The notes: generated by a model not told the origin, from the sequence alone. DNA of 64,000 nucleotides from Streptomyces noursei ATCC 11455 (GCF_001704275.1 NZ_CP011533.1:3348001-3412000); one strand, 5' to 3'; positions 33,110 to 41,869 are shown, counted from the first letter of the stretch. Made by a program: numbers and translations.

Positions 33110-34159
33110 ATGCGCGTAGGGGCTTTCATCCTGGGCGCCCAGTTCCCCGGTCAGGGACAGGGGGAAGCACTGCACCGCGCGGTGCGTTCCACTGAGGTAG
33201 CGGAGCAGGCCGGACTCCACGAAGTCTGGCTCGCCGAACACCACTTCGTCCCCTACGGGGTCTGTCCGCAGGCGGCGACGCTGGCGGCACTGCTGCTGGG
33301 ACGGACGAGCCGGATCGGGATCGGGACGGCGGTGAGCGTGCTGCCGACCCAGCATCCGGTGGCGCTCGGCGAGCAGGCGGCGCTGCTGCACCTGACGTCG
33401 GAGGGCCGGTTCACGCTCGGCGTCGGCCGGGGCGGTCCCTGGGTGGATCTGGAGGTCTTCGGCTCCGGACTGGCCGCGTACGACCACGGTTTCCCCGAGT
33501 CGCTGGATCTGCTGCTGCGGTGGCTGCGCGAGCCCCGGGTGGGTGCGCAGGGCGAGCGCTATTCCTTCCGCGAAGTGGCGGTGGTGCCGCGGTCGTCCGA
33601 GGCGCTGACCGACCCGGACGATCCGGACGGGCTGACGGCCGGGCCCCCGGTGGTGGTGGCGTGCACCTCCCCGTCGTCGGTGCGGCTGGCCGCCACGCGC
33701 GGACTGCCGATGCTGCTGGGCATGCACTGCGGCGACGAGGAGAAGGCGGAGATGGTCGCGCTGTGGCGGTCGGCGGCGCTGGAGGCCGGCCGGGACCCCT
33801 CCGAGGTGGCCGCCGCGGAGCACGTCTCGGCGGGCGTGGTGCAGGTCGCGGACGACCGTCAGGCCGCGGTGGAGACGCTGATGAAGGCGATGCCCGGCTG
33901 GCTGCGGCAGGGGTTGGGGGCGCATGTGACGGTCGACGGCCGGTACCGGTCGATGCGCGACCCGCTGGCGTACACGGAGTTGCTGTGCGCGCTGCATCCG
34001 GTCGGCCCGCCGGAGTTGTGCGCGGACCGGCTGGCGGCGACGTCGGAGCGCACCGGCATCCGGCGGTTCGCGCTGCTGGTGGAGGGCTCCGGGGATCTGG
34101 CCGCCACCGAGGAGAACGTCCGGCGGCTGGGCGCGGAGGTACTGCCGCAGCTGGCGTGA
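33110..34159 (+). CDS. LLM-class (luciferase-like) flavin- or F420-dependent oxidoreductase
   Basis: 349 residues with the TIM-barrel signatures of bacterial luciferase-like monooxygenases: VGAFILGAQFPGQG at the start, EVWLAEHHF, IGIGTAVSVLPTQHPVALGEQAALL, and GRFTLGVGRGGPW. The cofactor is FMN or coenzyme F420; Streptomyces makes both, and the sequence alone does not decide. AAGGAGG lies 12 bases before the ATG. It is a stand-alone gene running tail to tail with the next. The substrate is unknown. Confidence 0.85.
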   Translation: MRVGAFILGAQFPGQGQGEALHRAVRSTEVAEQAGLHEVWLAEHHFVPYGVCPQAATLAALLLGRTSRIGIGTAVSVLPTQHPVALGEQAALLHLTSEGRFTLGVGRGGPWVDLEVFGSGLAAYDHGFPESLDLLLRWLREPRVGAQGERYSFREVAVVPRSSEALTDPDDPDGLTAGPPVVVACTSPSSVRLAATRGLPMLLGMHCGDEEKAEMVALWRSAALEAGRDPSEVAAAEHVSAGVVQVADDRQAAVETLMKAMPGWLRQGLGAHVTVDGRYRSMRDPLAYTELLCALHPVGPPELCADRLAATSERTGIRRFALLVEGSGDLAATEENVRRLGAEVLPQLA

Positions 34160-34183
34160 CCCCGCCGGGGCGGCGGCGGGGTC
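34158..34183. terminator. 9-bp hairpin overlapping the LLM gene stop codon
   Basis: GACCCCGCC (beginning inside the TGA) pairs with GGCGGGGTC across an eight-base loop. The next gene ends on the other strand at 34288. Confidence 0.6.
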
Positions 34184-34287
34184 CAAGGGCCCCTGCGGCA
34201 CGGGGCACGGCTGATCGGTGGTGCTGCCGCCGGTGCGCAAGCCCCGGAGGGTGCTCCGGCCAACTGGCTCAGCGGCAGCAACTCCGA

Positions 34288-34680
34288 TCAGCAGTCGCGG
34301 AGTTCGGGCGACTGGTTCAGCAACTGGCCGCGGATGGAGGTGAAGCGGACCAGCCGCTCGTCGACGGCCGGGTCGAGCGGGAAGACCGCGACCCGGTGGC
34401 AGTTCTGAAAGGCGAGGCGCACACCGAAGTGACGCTCCAACGAGTCGCGGATGGCGTTGCTCGCGAGTGCGCGGAGCAGCTGGCCGCGCGCCTGCTCGTC
34501 CGGCGGCGGCGTCTGGTTGTCGGCGAACTCTCCGCCGTCCGCCTTCAGCCGGTCCACCAGAGAGCTGATCATCCCCCATGCGTAGGGCAGGGAAGTCCGG
34601 ACGCAGTCGACAAACGCGGCTTCGTCGACCTCGCCTCGCTCGGCCTGTTCGAGGAGGGCCGGTGAGACGTCGAGCGACAT
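34288..34680 (-). CDS. Conserved actinobacterial protein of unknown function (SCO5389-like)
   Basis: 130-residue soluble protein: [45 protein letters not shown], with a C-terminal [35 protein letters not shown]. From memory it matches a protein found next to nucS in Streptomyces and limited to actinobacteria. GAGGAGAA precedes the ATG at good spacing. It diverges from nucS across 252 bp. I do not recognise a fold. Confidence 0.8.
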   Translation of the reverse strand: MSLDVSPALLEQAERGEVDEAAFVDCVRTSLPYAWGMISSLVDRLKADGGEFADNQTPPPDEQARGQLLRALASNAIRDSLERHFGVRLAFQNCHRVAVFPLDPAVDERLVRFTSIRGQLLNQSPELRDC

Positions 34681-34932
34681 GAGGTTCTCCTCTCGCGGCC
34701 CCGCCGGGACGGACGGGGCCTCATGGATGAGACAAGGGGAATTCGCGACAGAGCGTGTTCGCCCCGCGACCCCCCGCGTCAACGGTATGCCGCGCAAGGG
34801 GCCCGCACCAGGAGATTGCACATACAACCGGCCATGCGCGGGCGCCGGGGGTGCGGGGGTTTCCGCCGTAAAGAGACCCCGGTGCGGGGGCGAATCGCGT
34901 CGGCGGCCCCGATTCGAGTAGCGTGGCGCACC

Positions 34933-35595
34933 ATGCGCCTCGTCATTGCCCGCTGCTCCGTGGACTACGCGGGCCGGCTCACCGCCCATCTCCCCTCCGC
35001 GCCCCGCCTCATCCTCGTGAAGGCGGACGGCTCCGTGTCCATCCATGCGGACGACCGGGCCTACAAACCCCTCAACTGGATGTCCCCGCCCTGCTCCCTC
35101 AAGGAGGGGGACGGCAACGTCTGGACGGTGGAGAACAAGGGCGGCGAGAAGCTCATCATCACCCTGGAGGAGGTCATGCACGACTCCTCGCACGAGTTGG
35201 GCGTGGACCCCGGGCTCATCAAGGACGGTGTGGAGGCCCACCTCCAGGAGCTGCTCGCCGACCGGATCGAGACACTGGGCGAGGGCTACTCGCTTATTCG
35301 GCGTGAATACCCCACTGCCATTGGCCCGGTGGATATCTTGTGCCGGGACGCCGACGGGCAGACCGTCGCCGTCGAGATCAAGCGGCGCGGTGAGATCGAC
35401 GGCGTGGAGCAGCTCACCCGTTATCTCGAACTCCTCAACCGTGACCCGCACCTGGCCCCGGTGAAGGGCATCTTCGCAGCTCAGGAGATCAAGCCGCAGG
35501 CCCGGGTGCTGGCCACCGACCGCGGCATCGGCTGTGTGGTGCTGGACTACGACGGGCTGCGCGGCATCGAGGACGACAAGCTGCGGTTGTTCTGA
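34933..35595 (+). CDS. nucS: NucS/EndoMS mismatch-specific endonuclease
   Basis: 220-residue PD-(D/E)xK nuclease of the NucS family. The N-terminal domain begins [23 protein letters not shown]. The C-terminal nuclease has [41 protein letters not shown], with the catalytic Asp (VDIL) and ExK (EIK). The C-terminus (DDKLRLF) resembles the beta-clamp-binding tail of the family. NucS cuts both strands at G-T, G-G and T-T mismatches and replaces MutS/MutL repair in actinobacteria. There is no ribosome-binding site; TAGCGT lies eight bases before the ATG, so the message is probably leaderless. Confidence 0.95.
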   Translation: MRLVIARCSVDYAGRLTAHLPSAPRLILVKADGSVSIHADDRAYKPLNWMSPPCSLKEGDGNVWTVENKGGEKLIITLEEVMHDSSHELGVDPGLIKDGVEAHLQELLADRIETLGEGYSLIRREYPTAIGPVDILCRDADGQTVAVEIKRRGEIDGVEQLTRYLELLNRDPHLAPVKGIFAAQEIKPQARVLATDRGIGCVVLDYDGLRGIEDDKLRLF

Positions 35596-35611
35596 CCCGC
35601 CGCACCGGCCG

Positions 35612-35679
35612 CACCGCGACGGCCCGGTACGCGATCCGTCCGCCCATGGGGCGGCGGTGCGTACCGGGCCGTCGCGGTG
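35612..35679. terminator. 21-bp perfect hairpin between nucS and the STAND gene
   Basis: Arms 35612-35632 and 35659-35679 are perfect complements around a 26-base loop that carries a further GC stretch. The two flanking genes are convergent, so it probably terminates both. Confidence 0.8.
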
Positions 35680-35730
35680 TTTCGGCACGTGCCTGGTGTG
35701 CCGGGTGGTGCCTGCGGGGCACCGGGGGTG

Positions 35731-38448
35731 TCAGCCGGTCGGGGTGCCCTGGCCTGATGCCGACTGGCCGGATGACGCCTGGCCCGACGACGGCGCGGTG
35801 GTGTCTCCGCCGTTCCCGGTGGTGGACGGCGCCACCGCGGAATGGCTGCCGGACGGGCTGCCGCCCGAGGAGCCGCCGGACGTCGTCGGCGGCTGGCCGG
35901 TCGGGGTGTCCGTGGGCTTCTGGGTCGGCGTGGGGTCGGTCGGGGTGCCGGTCGGCTTCTGGGTCGGCGTGGGGTCGGTGGGGGTGCCGGTCGGGGTGTG
36001 GGTGGGACGGTGGGTCGGGTGGCCGCTGGACGACGTGGGGCCGCCGGTCGGGTCGGTGGGGCTGGAGGTCGGGGTGCCCGGGCCGCTGGGCGCACCGGTG
36101 GTGCCCGGGGCGGACGGCGCGGTGGTGCCCCGGTGGCCGGGCGTGCCGGGAGTGCCGGGCCGGGTGGTGCCGGACCCGGTGGGCGGCAGGCCGGCGCCGG
36201 TGCCGGGCAGTTGGGCCGGGTCCTGCGCGTCGCCGGTGGCCGGGGACTGCCTGGTGGTGACCTTGTCGTCGTGCGGGCCGGAGTTGTCGGAGGTCATGCC
36301 GAGGGTGAGGACGGTGCCGAGCCCGGCGGCCACCAGCACGCCGGCGCCCGCGGCGATGAGGTTGCGGCGGCTGGTGCGGCGGATACCGCGCCCCAGGCCC
36401 CCGGCACCGTTCGCCGTGGCCTTGCCGGACTTCGCGGCGTGCGCGCCCTTCACGGCCGGGACGGCGGCGGTGGTCGCGCCCGGCGAGGACGCGGGTCCCC
36501 CCGAGGACCGCGGGACCGTGGCGGACCCGGAGGTCGGGGCGGTGGCCGTGGTGGCCGGCCCCTCGGGACGGGCGACGGCGTGCAGCTTGGCGGTGGACAC
36601 GGCGTCGGGCGTCGCGGCACCGGCCGGGCCGGCGGCCGTCTCGTGCGCCTGCGGCCCGTCCGGGGTGTCCGTCGCGGCGGCGGCGGAGGCCGCGACCGCC
36701 GGGTCGACGGAGGCCATCAGGGTCGTCGGCGCGTCCGCGGCGGCGGCCCGCGACCGGTCGATGACCAGGGCGAGGGCGCGCCGCCCGGCGATCGCGCCAT
36801 CGCGGTCGGAGAGCACCCCGCGCAGCCCGATGGACGCCTCCAGCTCGGCGCGCGCCCGGTCGACGTTGCCGCTGCACAGCGCGAGCACACCCAGGTCGTG
36901 GTGGAAGTACGCCTCCTCGGCGACCTCGCCTGCCAGTCGGGCGGCCTCCTGGCCGTGCCGCAGGCTGCGCTCCCAGGCGCTCCAGTGCAGCGCCGCGGCG
37001 AACGCGGGCGCGGCGGTGCGGGCCAGCAGCACCGCGGCGGCCGGGTGGCCGCTCTCCCGGCTGCCGGTCAGCACGCCCATGGCGGCCAGCACCGCGTCGG
37101 ACTCGGCGGCGGCCCGCTCGGGGGTGACCGAGGGGTGACCGGCCCACCAGGCGTAGTGCTGGGCGGCGGTGTGCGCGCGGGCGGCGGCGTCCTCGGCGTA
37201 GCCGGCGGCGGTCAGCTGGTCCAGGACGGTCGCGGCCAGGCGGTAGTGGCCGCCGGCCGGGCTGATCAGGCCGCAGCCGAGCAGTTCGCCGAGGGCGGCG
37301 TCGGCGTGGGTGTCCTGGGCCAGGGCCGGCAGGTGCGCCTGGTGCGGCAGCTCGCCGCCGAGGGCGACCGCGAAGCGGAGGGTCTCCTGGGCGGCGGCAC
37401 CGAGCCGCTCGGCGAGCAGCGGGGCGGGGGCGACGGCCTCGCCGAGGGCCGGCAGCGGCACATCGGTGCGCTGCTCGGGGTCCACCGGGTCGGCGGTGGA
37501 CCCCTCGGGGAAGAGTCCGTAACCGTCGTCGAGGGCGCCGGGCGCGGTCCGTGCCCTGTCGCGCTGCCGGAGCAGGGCGGCGGCCTGGACGAACCGCAGC
37601 GGCAGCCCCTCGGACTCGAACCAGAGGTCGGCGGCCCAGGCGGTCTCGTCCGCGGTGAGCGGGCGGTCCACGGCGCGCTCCAGCAGCCGCATACCGGCGT
37701 CCCGGCTGATCCCGCCGATGAAGACCTCTTCGACGTGCGCGTCGGCGCTGGGGGCGGGCACGTCGGGGGTGGCGGCGAAGAGGAAGGCGCACTCCGGGGT
37801 GGCTTCCATCAGCTCGTCGAGCGCGGCACCGCCGAACTCCAGGTCGTCGAGGACGACGACCGCGCCGATGCCGCCGAGCAGGCGCAGCAGCTCGGGCCGC
37901 TCCGGGCGGTGCTGCGGGGCCCGGTAGACCGCCGCGAACAGGGCGTAGAGGACGTCGGTGACGCTGCGGTGGTAGCCGGAGAGCCGGACCACGCCGTCCG
38001 GGGCGAGGTCGGCGACGCGGCCGGCGACCGCGTCCAGCAGCCGGGTGCGGCCCGAGCCGGCGGGGCCGCTCACGCGCACCGAGCGGCCCCGGGTGAGCAG
38101 CCGCACCAGCCGGGCGACGTCCTCGTCGCGCTCTTCGAGGGGGATGTCGTGGCCGGCGAAGGAGACCGGCCCGGACGGCACCGGCGGCTGGGCCGCGCGG
38201 GCCGCGGCGGCACGGTCCTGGGGGTCGAGCTTCTCCGGCGCGGCGGGCCGCTCGCCGGGCGGGCAGGGCTGTATCTCACAGCCGTCGACCGGGTTGACGG
38301 TGACGAGGTAGTTGCCGGAGACCAGGCGGACGACGCGGGCGAGCCCGCCGGATCCGCCCTGCCGGCCGGCGGCGTCGGACGCCGGCGGACCGGCCGTGCC
38401 GGCCTGCTCGCCGTACTCCTCGGGCCCCGGGTGGGTGTTCGGGTCCAT
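35731..38448 (-). CDS. Membrane-anchored STAND-type P-loop ATPase with Thr/Pro-rich external tail
   Basis: 905 residues. After a short N-terminal part (LARVVRLVSGNYLVTVNPVDGCEIQPCPP), an NTPase core starts at ~100: Walker A-like GPAGSGRTR at 128-136, where the usual Lys is Arg, then Walker B AVVVLDDLEF and a sensor-like region. Helical, TPR-like repeats follow (YFHHDLGVLALCSGNVDRARAELEASIGL). One transmembrane segment lies at about 694-718 (NLIAAGAGVLVAAGLGTVLTLG). The last ~187 residues are a Thr/Pro/Ser/Gly tail with a 13-residue repeat, probably outside the cell and possibly glycosylated. The layout is cytoplasmic STAND switch, membrane anchor, wall-exposed stalk. The partner and signal are unknown. 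Confidence 0.75.
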   Translation of the reverse strand: MDPNTHPGPEEYGEQAGTAGPPASDAAGRQGGSGGLARVVRLVSGNYLVTVNPVDGCEIQPCPPGERPAAPEKLDPQDRAAAARAAQPPVPSGPVSFAGHDIPLEERDEDVARLVRLLTRGRSVRVSGPAGSGRTRLLDAVAGRVADLAPDGVVRLSGYHRSVTDVLYALFAAVYRAPQHRPERPELLRLLGGIGAVVVLDDLEFGGAALDELMEATPECAFLFAATPDVPAPSADAHVEEVFIGGISRDAGMRLLERAVDRPLTADETAWAADLWFESEGLPLRFVQAAALLRQRDRARTAPGALDDGYGLFPEGSTADPVDPEQRTDVPLPALGEAVAPAPLLAERLGAAAQETLRFAVALGGELPHQAHLPALAQDTHADAALGELLGCGLISPAGGHYRLAATVLDQLTAAGYAEDAAARAHTAAQHYAWWAGHPSVTPERAAAESDAVLAAMGVLTGSRESGHPAAAVLLARTAAPAFAAALHWSAWERSLRHGQEAARLAGEVAEEAYFHHDLGVLALCSGNVDRARAELEASIGLRGVLSDRDGAIAGRRALALVIDRSRAAAADAPTTLMASVDPAVAASAAAATDTPDGPQAHETAAGPAGAATPDAVSTAKLHAVARPEGPATTATAPTSGSATVPRSSGGPASSPGATTAAVPAVKGAHAAKSGKATANGAGGLGRGIRRTSRRNLIAAGAGVLVAAGLGTVLTLGMTSDNSGPHDDKVTTRQSPATGDAQDPAQLPGTGAGLPPTGSGTTRPGTPGTPGHRGTTAPSAPGTTGAPSGPGTPTSSPTDPTGGPTSSSGHPTHRPTHTPTGTPTDPTPTQKPTGTPTDPTPTQKPTDTPTGQPPTTSGGSSGGSPSGSHSAVAPSTTGNGGDTTAPSSGQASSGQSASGQGTPTG
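35915..35992 (-). repeat. Two 39-bp tandem repeats in the STAND protein tail
   Basis: Copies at 35915-35953 and 35954-35992 differ by one base and encode PTGTPTDPTPTQK-type units. They form part of a longer Thr/Pro stalk. Confidence 0.8.
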
Positions 38449-38859
38449 GCTGCAAGCTCCCAGAATGTGCGTGCCGTCGGTGCTTCCGGCCGTCCGCACT
38501 CCCCCGGCTCCGGCGGATCTCCTCAGCCGTCGCGTCTGGTCCGGTGCCCCGCCGCGGATGATGGCACACGGCGGGCAACCGAACCATAGACCGATCTCCG
38601 GCACGGGGCACGGCCGGGGTGGCACCTTGACGGGAACGACACCAGATCAGGGGAAACGCGCGGTTCGCCGCGTTTCCTCCGATTATCCCGGATCCCGGTC
38701 TTCCCTCCGGGTCGCTCGTCTCCCCTGCCCCGCCCGCCCCTCTCGCCCGCCCCGCCTCTCCTGGTCGGGACCCCGTACCGGGACCGCGGCGGGGCGGGGC
38801 CGGACGGGGCGGCGACCGCGGCCGCCGCCCTCGCTCCTCGCACCCGGAGGAGACCCTGC
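38449..38859. other. 411-bp non-coding region between the STAS and STAND genes
   Basis: No supported gene. It contains the 9-bp hairpin GGAAACGCG-N8-CGCGTTTCC (38652-38677), which could end the STAS transcript. The promoter of the STAND gene is expected near 38460-38520, but I cannot place it. Confidence 0.5.
38652..38677. terminator. 9-bp hairpin downstream of the STAS gene
   Basis: GGAAACGCG pairs with CGCGTTTCC around an eight-base loop, about 180 bases beyond the STAS stop codon. It could be a terminator or an operator. Confidence 0.45.
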
Positions 38860-39183
38860 TCACACCCGGGGAAGCGACTCCGCCTCGATCCCGCCCTCGA
38901 TCGCGAGGATGCGGTGGAGCCGGGTGGCGACCAGCAGCCGCTGCATCTGCGGCGGCACCCCCCGCAACACCAGCCGGCGGTTGTTGCGGCCGGCCCGGCG
39001 ATGCGCGCCCATGATCACGCCGAGGCCGGTGGCGTCCCACGAATCCAGTTCGGTCAGGTCCAGCACCAGATCACCTCGGCCGGAGTCCACGGCGGCGTGC
39101 AGCGCCGTGCGGGCGTCCGCCGCGCTGCGAACGTCGAGGCGGCCCCCGACGACCAGCTCGGCGTGGTCGCCCCTGATGTGCAT
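38860..39183 (-). CDS. STAS-domain protein (anti-sigma factor antagonist fold) lacking the phosphorylatable Ser
   Basis: 107-residue single STAS domain: LVVGGRLDVRSAADARTALHAAVDSGRGDLVLDLTELDSWDATGLGVIMGAHRRAGR. In SpoIIAA-type antagonists the loop reads D-S-(S/T)-G and the first Ser is phosphorylated by the anti-sigma kinase. Here the loop is DATG, with Ala51 at that position and Thr52 next. The protein therefore cannot be switched in the usual way and may be constitutively active or serve a structural role. The stand-alone gene has no kinase or sigma factor beside it. The ATG at 39183 lies close to a region of lower GC. Confidence 0.85.
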   Translation of the reverse strand: MHIRGDHAELVVGGRLDVRSAADARTALHAAVDSGRGDLVLDLTELDSWDATGLGVIMGAHRRAGRNNRRLVLRGVPPQMQRLLVATRLHRILAIEGGIEAESLPRV

Positions 39184-39285
39184 ATGCGCTCCCCGATGTC
39201 ATGGGTTGTGGTGCATTGTCGTCTACCGATCTGACTGCCTCTCATACGGCGAAGTTGCCGTCTGTAAGCGAACCGATACCGAAAT

Positions 39286-39313
39286 CACTCCGACGGGCGA
39301 CCCCGTCGGAGTG
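39286..39313 (-). terminator. 12-bp perfect hairpin downstream of the 3-hydroxybutyryl-CoA dehydrogenase gene
   Basis: CACTCCGACGGG and CCCGTCGGAGTG pair around the tetraloop CGAC, 17 bases after the stop codon at 39330. Confidence 0.8.
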
Positions 39314-39329
39314 CTGGGCTGACGCGCCA

Positions 39330-40178
39330 TCAGTGCGCGTAGAAGCCCTGTCCGCTCTTGCGGCCGATGTCGCCGGCGTCCACCATGCGCCGCATGATCT
39401 CCGGCGGGGCGAACTTCTCGTCCTGGGACTCGGTGTAGATGTTCTCGGTGGCGTGCAGCAGGATGTCGACGCCGGTCAGGTCGGCGGTGGCCAACGGCCC
39501 CATCGCGTGGCCGAAGCCCAGCTTGCAGGCGATGTCGATGTCCTCGGCGCTGGCCACGCCCGACTCGTAGAGCTTGGCGGCCTCGACGACCAGCGCCGAG
39601 ATCAGCCGGGTGGTGACGAAGCCGGCCACGTCGCGGTTGACGACGACGCAGGTCTTGCCGACCGACTCGGCGAACTCCCGCGCGGCGGCGAGGGTTTCGT
39701 CACTGGTCTTGTAGCCGCGCACCAGCTCGCACAGCTGCATCATCGGCACCGGCGAGAAGAAGTGCGTGCCGACCACCCGCTCGGGCCGCGAGGTGGCCGA
39801 GGCGATCTTGGTGATCGGGATCGCCGAGGTGTTGGAGGCCAGTACCGCGTCCTCCTTGGCGAGCTTGTCCAGCGCCTGGAAGATCTCCCGCTTAACCTCG
39901 ATCTTCTCGAAGACCGCCTCCACGACGATGTCCGCGTCGGCGACCGCGTCCAGATCGGTGGTGGTGGTGATGCGGGCCAGCGCCTGCTCGGCGGCGTCCG
40001 CCTCCAGCTTGCCCTTCGCGACGAACTTCTCGAAGGAGGCGGCGATGCCGCCCTTGCCGCGAGCCAGCGCCTCGTCCGTGACATCGCGGAGGACGACGTC
40101 CCAACCGGCCTGGGCCGAGACCTGCGCGATACCGGAACCCATCAGTCCGGCGCCGATGACGGCAAGCTTCTTTGCCAC
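39330..40178 (-). CDS. hbd: 3-hydroxybutyryl-CoA dehydrogenase
   Basis: 282 residues, the usual size of the stand-alone enzyme. The Rossmann motif is GAGLMGSGIAQ at 9-19, the catalytic His lies in GTHFFSPVPMMQLCELVRG, and the C-terminal dimer domain includes GFGHAMGPLATADLTGVD. It reduces acetoacetyl-CoA to (3S)-3-hydroxybutyryl-CoA with NAD(P)H or runs in reverse. It follows acetyl-CoA acetyltransferase in the pathway to crotonyl- and butyryl-CoA. The start is a GTG after GAGGGG. A GTGAC-N7-GTCAC inverted repeat lies upstream (40217-40233). Confidence 0.93.
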   Translation of the reverse strand: MAKKLAVIGAGLMGSGIAQVSAQAGWDVVLRDVTDEALARGKGGIAASFEKFVAKGKLEADAAEQALARITTTTDLDAVADADIVVEAVFEKIEVKREIFQALDKLAKEDAVLASNTSAIPITKIASATSRPERVVGTHFFSPVPMMQLCELVRGYKTSDETLAAAREFAESVGKTCVVVNRDVAGFVTTRLISALVVEAAKLYESGVASAEDIDIACKLGFGHAMGPLATADLTGVDILLHATENIYTESQDEKFAPPEIMRRMVDAGDIGRKSGQGFYAH

Positions 40179-40675
40179 TGCTGTCCCCTCACACCCTGTG
40201 CATTTGACGGTCCTGAGTGACGTTAGCGGTCACCGGCGATCGATTGGCAGTGAAGAGATGCGCGTCACTCCCTCCCCTCACCCGACCGCCGCCTCTCCAG
40301 GCGGCCCGACGGGCCAAGGCGCCTCCTGTCATGACGGACATCACATCCCCGGCGGTCCGGCGCACGCCCGGAAGGCCGTCAGCCGGCCCTCCACACGGCG
40401 TAGTTGAGGCCCTGTCCGCTCGCCGGCGCCGCCCTGCTTCCCGCTCGCCTTCCCACTCGTCCCCCTCCCATCCCCCTTTCGTCCTCCCCCCGCTCGCCGC
40501 CTCGTTCGGCGCCCCGTTCGCCGGCTCGTTCGGCGGCTCCGGCGCAGCCCCGGGAAGAGCCGCACGGTGGCCGCGCGGACGCGGCCGAGGGAACGCCGGC
40601 GAACCGGGCCGCGCGACGCCGTCGGCGGCCCGCCGCCCCGAGCCCTCCCCCGGGGCGCGGCGTAGTCTCACTCGT
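40179..40675. other. 497-bp non-coding region between hbd and the adenosyltransferase gene
   Basis: No supported gene and no B12-riboswitch-like structure that I can see. It contains GTGAC-N7-GTCAC at 40217-40233, a candidate operator for hbd, and a run of imperfect CGTTCGGCG/CGTTCGCCGG repeats near 40495-40545. At its right end is the TAGTCT -10 candidate (40663-40668) of the adenosyltransferase gene. Confidence 0.5.
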
Positions 40676-41248
40676 ATGGTGAATCTGACCCGCATCTACA
40701 CCCGTACCGGAGACAAGGGCACCACCGCGCTCGGCGACATGAGCCGGACCGCCAAGACCGACACCCGCATCGCGGCGTACGCGGACGCCAACGAGGCCAA
40801 TGCGGCGATCGGCGTGGCGCTGGCGCTCGGGTCGCTGTCGGAGGAGGTCGCCGCGGTACTGCTGCGGGTGCAGAACGACCTCTTCGATGTGGGCGCCGAC
40901 CTGTCCACCCCCGTGGTGGAGAACCCGGAGTTCCCGCCGCTGCGCGTCGAGCAGTCCTACGTCGACAAGCTGGAGGCGGACTGCGACCGCTTCCTGGAAG
41001 AGCTGGAGAAGCTCCGCAGCTTCATCCTCCCCGGCGGCACCCCCGGCGCCGCCCTGCTCCACCAGGCGTGCACGGTCGTCCGCCGGGCCGAGCGCTCCAC
41101 CTGGGCGGCCATGGAGGAGCACGGCGAGACCATGAACCCGCTCACCGCCACCTACCTCAACCGCCTCTCCGACCTGCTGTTCATCCTGGCCCGGACGGCC
41201 AACAAGGAGGTCGGGGACGTGCTGTGGGTGCCGGGCGGCGAGCGCTGA
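40676..41248 (+). CDS. PduO-type ATP:cob(I)alamin adenosyltransferase
   Basis: 190-residue adenosyltransferase of the PduO family. The ATP-binding N-terminal motif YTRTGDKGTTALGD is at about 8-21, and the C-terminal signature NRLSDLLFILAR and the central RAERSTWAA helix are present. It makes adenosylcobalamin, the cofactor of IcmA and methylmalonyl-CoA mutase. The ATG has no ribosome-binding site and follows TAGTCT by seven bases, so the gene is probably leaderless. It stands alone between hbd and a membrane-protein gene. Confidence 0.93.
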   Translation: MVNLTRIYTRTGDKGTTALGDMSRTAKTDTRIAAYADANEANAAIGVALALGSLSEEVAAVLLRVQNDLFDVGADLSTPVVENPEFPPLRVEQSYVDKLEADCDRFLEELEKLRSFILPGGTPGAALLHQACTVVRRAERSTWAAMEEHGETMNPLTATYLNRLSDLLFILARTANKEVGDVLWVPGGER

Positions 41249-41287
41249 GCCCCCGCCCGGCCCAGCGCCTGTCCGATGGGTCAGGCC

Positions 41288-41869
41288 CTAGTGGAGGGTC
41301 TCCTCCCGGGGCCGGGCCGGCGCCTCCTCCGCCGCGGTCCGGTCCTCGGGGGCCTTCTTCGGCCAGATGAGATACGTCAGCATGATCACGCCGTGGATCG
41401 ACACGATGCGCAGACCCGTCGCCTGCCAGCTGCGCAGCGACGAGACGTCGCCGTCGCCGACGTACCAGATCGCGCCCTGAAGCAGTGCGGCCGCCACCGC
41501 GGCCATCAACACCGTGCGCAGCCACAGCTTCGCCTCGTGCTTGAGCTGGTCCCGGCCGTAGCGCTTGATCGGCGCCGGGCCGCCGGCGAAGCGGTGCGCG
41601 ACGCGCACGTCCACCCACTTGATCGTGTAGTGGCCGTAGGCGACGGTGTAGCCGATGTAGAGGGCGGCCAGGCCGTGCTTCCAGTCCGCGGTGGCGCCGT
41701 TCTTCAGGTCGATCGCGGTGACGATCAACAGCGCCAGCTCCAGCAGCGGTTCCAGCAGCAGCACCGCCGCGCCGGTCTTCGGCATCCGCGCCAGATAGCG
41801 CAGCGCCAGGCCCGCGGCGAGCAGCACCCAGAAGCCGACCTCACAGGCGATGATCAGCGTGACGACCAC
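41288..41869 (-). CDS. Uncharacterised integral membrane protein
   Basis: 193 residues with five hydrophobic segments: about 3-25, 36-55, 70-88, 120-142 and 160-180. Conserved-looking motifs are DWKHGLAALYIGYTVAYGHYTIKWVD and HGVIMLTYLIWPKK. The GTG at 41869 follows GGAGAG at good spacing; a longer frame to 41998 has no such site. From memory, similar proteins occur next to the atp region in Streptomyces. No enzyme motif is visible. Confidence 0.75.
   Translation of the reverse strand: MVVTLIIACEVGFWVLLAAGLALRYLARMPKTGAAVLLLEPLLELALLIVTAIDLKNGATADWKHGLAALYIGYTVAYGHYTIKWVDVRVAHRFAGGPAPIKRYGRDQLKHEAKLWLRTVLMAAVAAALLQGAIWYVGDGDVSSLRSWQATGLRIVSIHGVIMLTYLIWPKKAPEDRTAAEEAPARPREETLH

Noticed and set aside
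35842..38589. A 915-codon plus-strand frame opposite the STAND gene
   Set aside because: Gly/Arg/Val-rich product without motifs. The minus strand has a P-loop-like motif, a membrane helix and a repeat tail.
40179..40675. Possible cobalamin riboswitch upstream of the PduO gene
   Set aside because: I could not find the B12-box pattern or the multi-stem fold, and the gene appears leaderless.
40217..40675. N-terminal extension of the PduO frame by ~150 residues
   Set aside because: The extension is Pro/Arg/Ser-rich with no similarity to the family, while the ATG at 40676 gives the usual length and start.
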